From: Flammeovirga aprica JL-4
GTDB taxonomy: Bacteria; Bacteroidota; Bacteroidia; Cytophagales; Flammeovirgaceae
Assembly (NCBI RefSeq): GCF_012844305.1
Contig: NZ_JABANE010000022.1
Span: 31,684 to 95,683 of the forward strand
Reading direction: 5' to 3'
DNA length: 64,000 bases
The notes under the pieces were generated by a model. The model was not told where the DNA came from and ran no database searches. It saw only the letters and a program-made list of their open reading frames with translations. Made by a program: the position numbers and the translations under genes. The stretch's first letter is position 1. Each line of letters begins with the position of its first letter. This document shows positions 63,201 to 64,000 of the stretch, one piece after another.

Positions 63201-63728
63201 TCGACTTACACAGTGAATTATGTTTGGGAAGCCCCATCAACAGTAGCGACATTAAACGGAATTTCAGTAGACGATACACAGTTAGAAGGGTTCTCTATAG
63301 ATCAATTGATTTATGTCATAACAACTGCAGAGGTTCCTGTAATCACAGCGACTCTTTCTGATGAAAATGCAACTGTTGAAATCAAGCAGGCAGAGAACTT
63401 TGGTGATGTAGTAGAAATTGTAGTGACAGCACAAGATGGCGTTACAAAGGTTACTTATTCTATCACAGTAACGAAGTCGGAGCCAACAGCAGTAGATGAC
63501 TTTGCATCAAAGGTAAATATCTATGCATTTAATAATACCTTGGTTGTGAAATCAGAAGAAGTACTAAAAGGTAGTACACTTCAACTGATCAACACAAACG
63601 GTCAACTGATCCATAAACAATCTTTAGATGGATTGGGCACTGAAGTAAGCAACCTGCCTCACGGAATACTAATCGTAACATTAGTAAGTGACAAAGGGGT
63701 ATTAACAAAGAAATTATTTATTGAATAA
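57270..63728 (+). CDS. Giant T9SS-exported esterase-like protein with three NPCBM-like modules and tandem beta-sandwich repeats
   Basis: A 2152-residue surface or secreted protein. Signal peptide 1-22 (cut after WAQ). An alpha/beta hydrolase at about 50-330 has a triad: Ser206 in GYSYGG, Asp285 in TNDHHGG, His315/316 in RGHHNTEQ; this is like prolyl-oligopeptidase and acetyl-xylan-esterase-type enzymes. A beta domain is at 335-590. Three NPCBM-like carbohydrate modules follow (about 595-745, 925-1075, 1235-1385; recurring GGDHANWLDA or close), each trailed by Ig/cadherin-like sandwiches. Five near-identical 86-residue repeats (about 1558-1987), a diverged sixth and a type A sorting domain (about 2075-2152, ending LTKKLFIE) finish it. 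It probably de-esterifies a polysaccharide at the cell surface. Confidence 0.9.
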   Translation: MNNLKQLLFFLLTFCIGSTVWAQQTPDQLWAGFDPDASLVKDAVTGEIKEDIISEKVENEIYYKESYIHVSLLGHEFRVFTKYAVKDALRNSGTAPALLDVHGWMGQPSVDMDYVNDGWAVLAHDYCGKTGTRANYTEYPEELKYGIIDTNEGGYRIKSKLPNGDLLTDPTQTDDYLWYAIQRVALSHLLNQPAVDPAKVGAKGYSYGGTLMWNLGMDERIKAFVAYFGIGYLEYYRTKSVWLYNNPYVEPDKTAGEELYLESIAPQAHAPYIKAAALWLSGTNDHHGGHERSEKMFDGFQNDVPWDFALQARGHHNTEQLGDDAKIWLENHVLGSAHFWPERPVSKIELDGEGVPEYTITPTNVDKIEAVKIYYSVKNPVSYTRSWRDTEAIRVGDEWVASLPVFDVNDYVFGFANIEYEGNIVISGDFEAAIPIQLGDHAIATDEPSDEVENAWTNSAYIEGVGNLPAIRPIDNSGMVNESFTDPKYQAPADADFHFLFYCTQAQNLKVVVNNEFEYDLAITTSNDWQQTFIEANNVISRNDGTTSLGDWSNATKIQIIPQDGEDMTKVIFSHFSWEAKNIDELLKSYEIQGKRLYLTSANIFESDSYWRIRDDLPVADTYTDGSPAESLTLGGEVYERGLGVHAVSTITYTIKEGYEKFYVIPAASETNNGIIEMKILLDDEEVYASGQIRSSAQSPSRVELDVRNASKLTLFVGDGENGIGGDHANWLDAFFIVNDRVDIETPHITDPQDVSLYTIQVGSKYLEGVAEDVKSYTHKSSSGSEVPTVLAKANNKNATVEVTQANEFGEAAVITVTSEDGSKTETYRVVLSSVSVASLSTLQIDGEEVPGFDPKVTEYTVYLPEETALIPQLSAVLANEQSSVFEITQATAFPGKATVKVVSEDGTNEQMYTVNLFGGRKIYLTAETAFEMDTYASTIKNDTDFNGNAFDFGGDNQFERGIGLHAYSNVTYTIKEGYATFSVVPASTNSGRVTLSIQLDDQEVYNSGEINKNNQSLERVVIDVADANILRLIVVDSDGNLGGDHAAWVDAHFTADAAFETTPPHITIPEDVSLYSVMIDDEYLSGVEVGVTEFTYKKLVGVEVPQVKAKTNNKQATVEVEQAANIYNPALIKVTSSDASSTETYKVFFTNPAFSTLSSLKVDGIEVAGFNPEVTAYTVSVPAGNPALPQVAAHASNADVSLLEITQAQQVPGKAEVKVVSEDGTSETTYTINFVEGTKVFLTAETVLEANTFASRINNGTDFDGGAFVIDDVTYEKGIGVHAPSAITYSIKEGYETFSVLPAASTSNSGRLKMIILLDGEEVYNTGEIKSTTHVPERLQLDVSEHSKLTLIIDESDGSNAGDHANWVDAYFVANTAFETTPLHITKPDDVSLYYLKVGDEYLGKGKVEQKEFTYKVAEGVDFPKVTALANNKDAVLSINPSVEVATPTVITVTSADGNVTETYAINWVNFSTDASLSDLLVDNTSLTDFDPATTEYTVLLPYGSTDIPNLSATTTNELATLEYTQATTMPGVAKVDVLAEDGKTSKTYTVNYNWVAPSTVTTLSTLKVDGEEVSGFSSEETTYTITYPYATTGSPVVTAEATDSNASIEITNASIEGAAKVVVTAQDGTTTSTYTVNYVWEAPSTVATLSTLKVDGEEVSGFSSEETTYTITYPYGTKGLPVVTAEATDSNASIEITDASIEGAATVVVTAQDGTTTSIYTVNYVWGDASTVTTLSTLKVDGVEVSGFSSEETTYTITYPYGTTGSPVVTAEATDSNASIEITNASIEGAAKVVVTAQDGTTTSTYTVNYVWGDASTVATLSTLMVDGEEVSGFSSEETTYTITYPYGTTGSPVVTAEATDSNASIEITNTSIEGATKVVVTAQDGTTTSTYTVNYVWEAPSTVATLSTLKVDGEEVSGFSSEETTYTITYPYGTTGSPVVTAEATDSNASIEITDASIEGAAKVVVTAQDGVTTSTYTVNYVWEAPSTVATLNGISVDDTQLEGFSIDQLIYVITTAEVPVITATLSDENATVEIKQAENFGDVVEIVVTAQDGVTKVTYSITVTKSEPTAVDDFASKVNIYAFNNTLVVKSEEVLKGSTLQLINTNGQLIHKQSLDGLGTEVSNLPHGILIVTLVSDKGVLTKKLFIE
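61941..63230 (+). repeat. Five tandem 258-bp coding repeats
   Basis: Units start at 61941, 62199, 62457, 62715 and 62973, each 258 bp (86 codons) and nearly identical. Each encodes a cadherin-like beta-sandwich (LSTLKVDGEEVSGFSSEETT ... VVTAQDGTTTSTYTVNYVW). A sixth, diverged unit begins at 63231. They are inside the giant esterase gene. Confidence 0.92.
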
Positions 63729-63776
63729 TTTGTTATAAAATACATTGTATAGCTTGTATACAAATTCCATAGAAAA

Positions 63777-63807
63777 GGGGTATCATAGTATGATGCCTCT
63801 TTTTTTC
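63777..63807 (+). terminator. Rho-independent terminator after the giant esterase
   Basis: GGTATCAT (63779-63786), loop agt, ATGATGCC (63790-63797), one G-U pair, followed by tcttttttt. It lies 50 bases after the stop. Beyond it, 63808-64000 has a second weak stem (gaagggtgg with tcatccctcttt, 63838-63882) and nothing else I can name. Confidence 0.75.
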
Positions 63808-64000
63808 ATATAAAAAGAGGAGAGGTAATTAAAAAAAGAAGGGTGGTAAAAAAATATATTTTAATTCATCCCTCTTTCTATTGTATGTAAAGTCCTAGAT
63901 TTACAAATGTAAATCTAATTGATGCTAAGTACATTGTAAACTAAGTTTTCGTTAATATTTGAGTGTAACTTTTATGCATAATATCTCTAGCATTTTCTTT

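Noticed and set aside
61941..63230. Regular repeats that might be taken for a CRISPR array
   Set aside because: The units are 258 bp, in frame and coding for beta-sandwich domains, with no spacers and no cas genes.

Overview
The window looks like chromosomal DNA from a marine, gliding-type Bacteroidota. A Flammeovirga-like member of the Cytophagales is my best guess, but that is inference. The clues are low GC; TAnnTTTG-type -7 boxes upstream of several genes with no strong Shine-Dalgarno sequences; a giant secreted protein ending in a type IX secretion (T9SS) sorting domain; a Reg_prop/Y_Y_Y sensor; a menaquinone-type isochorismate synthase; and secreted sulfatase, GH9 and GH30 enzymes. I see no rRNA, tRNA, CRISPR array, prophage or complete insertion sequence.

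Layout. 1-11.3 kb is mostly housekeeping: a partial peroxiredoxin-like gene, isochorismate synthase, a DUF885-like membrane protein that has lost its metal motif, an alpha/beta hydrolase, a CBS-domain protein paired with NAD kinase, an M3 peptidase lipoprotein, and RecQ. 11.7-17.3 kb (minus strand) is a tight operon in which miaA leads four signalling genes: a PAS histidine kinase, a single-domain receiver, a receiver-kinase hybrid and a receiver-Crp fusion. 17.4-22.7 kb holds thymidine kinase, a very large sensor without an output domain, a cyclophilin and a HAD phosphatase. 22.7-29.9 kb holds an AraC regulator, a sulfatase, a secreted HAD phosphatase, a small membrane protein, an AP2/HNH-type protein and a membrane-anchored sigma-54-activator-like protein that lacks the motifs for ATP hydrolysis and sigma-54 contact.

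30.3-46.8 kb is the most system-like part: sixteen consecutive plus-strand genes. They encode an N-terminally extended ureohydrolase, three short-chain dehydrogenases, an Ldh2-type dehydrogenase, a (frameshifted) deaminase, a fold-III PLP decarboxylase, a CehA/McbA-type PHP hydrolase, an MFS exporter/importer, a second and different NAD kinase, and three outer-membrane barrels. This reads as a catabolic or conversion pathway for a nitrogen-rich (possibly guanidino) small molecule with dedicated transport. No single known pathway matches it in my knowledge.

46.8-64 kb is carbohydrate-related and regulatory: a GH9 lipoprotein, a GH30 enzyme, a secreted transglutaminase, a Reg_prop sensor with a PP2C/SpoIIE phosphatase output, an orphan IS30-like DNA-binding domain, and a 2152-residue T9SS esterase with three NPCBM-like modules and five near-identical 258-bp repeats.

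Between the genes lie several families of structured repeats. The most notable is a pair of elements at 1856-1990 and 26478-26640. They share conserved unpaired segments, while their outer stem and inner hairpin differ in sequence yet stay complementary, which suggests an undescribed structured RNA or DNA element. A 136-bp multi-stem element (50518-50653) and an 'aagagttaag' palindrome family (34.4, 50.8 and 52.0 kb) are also present.
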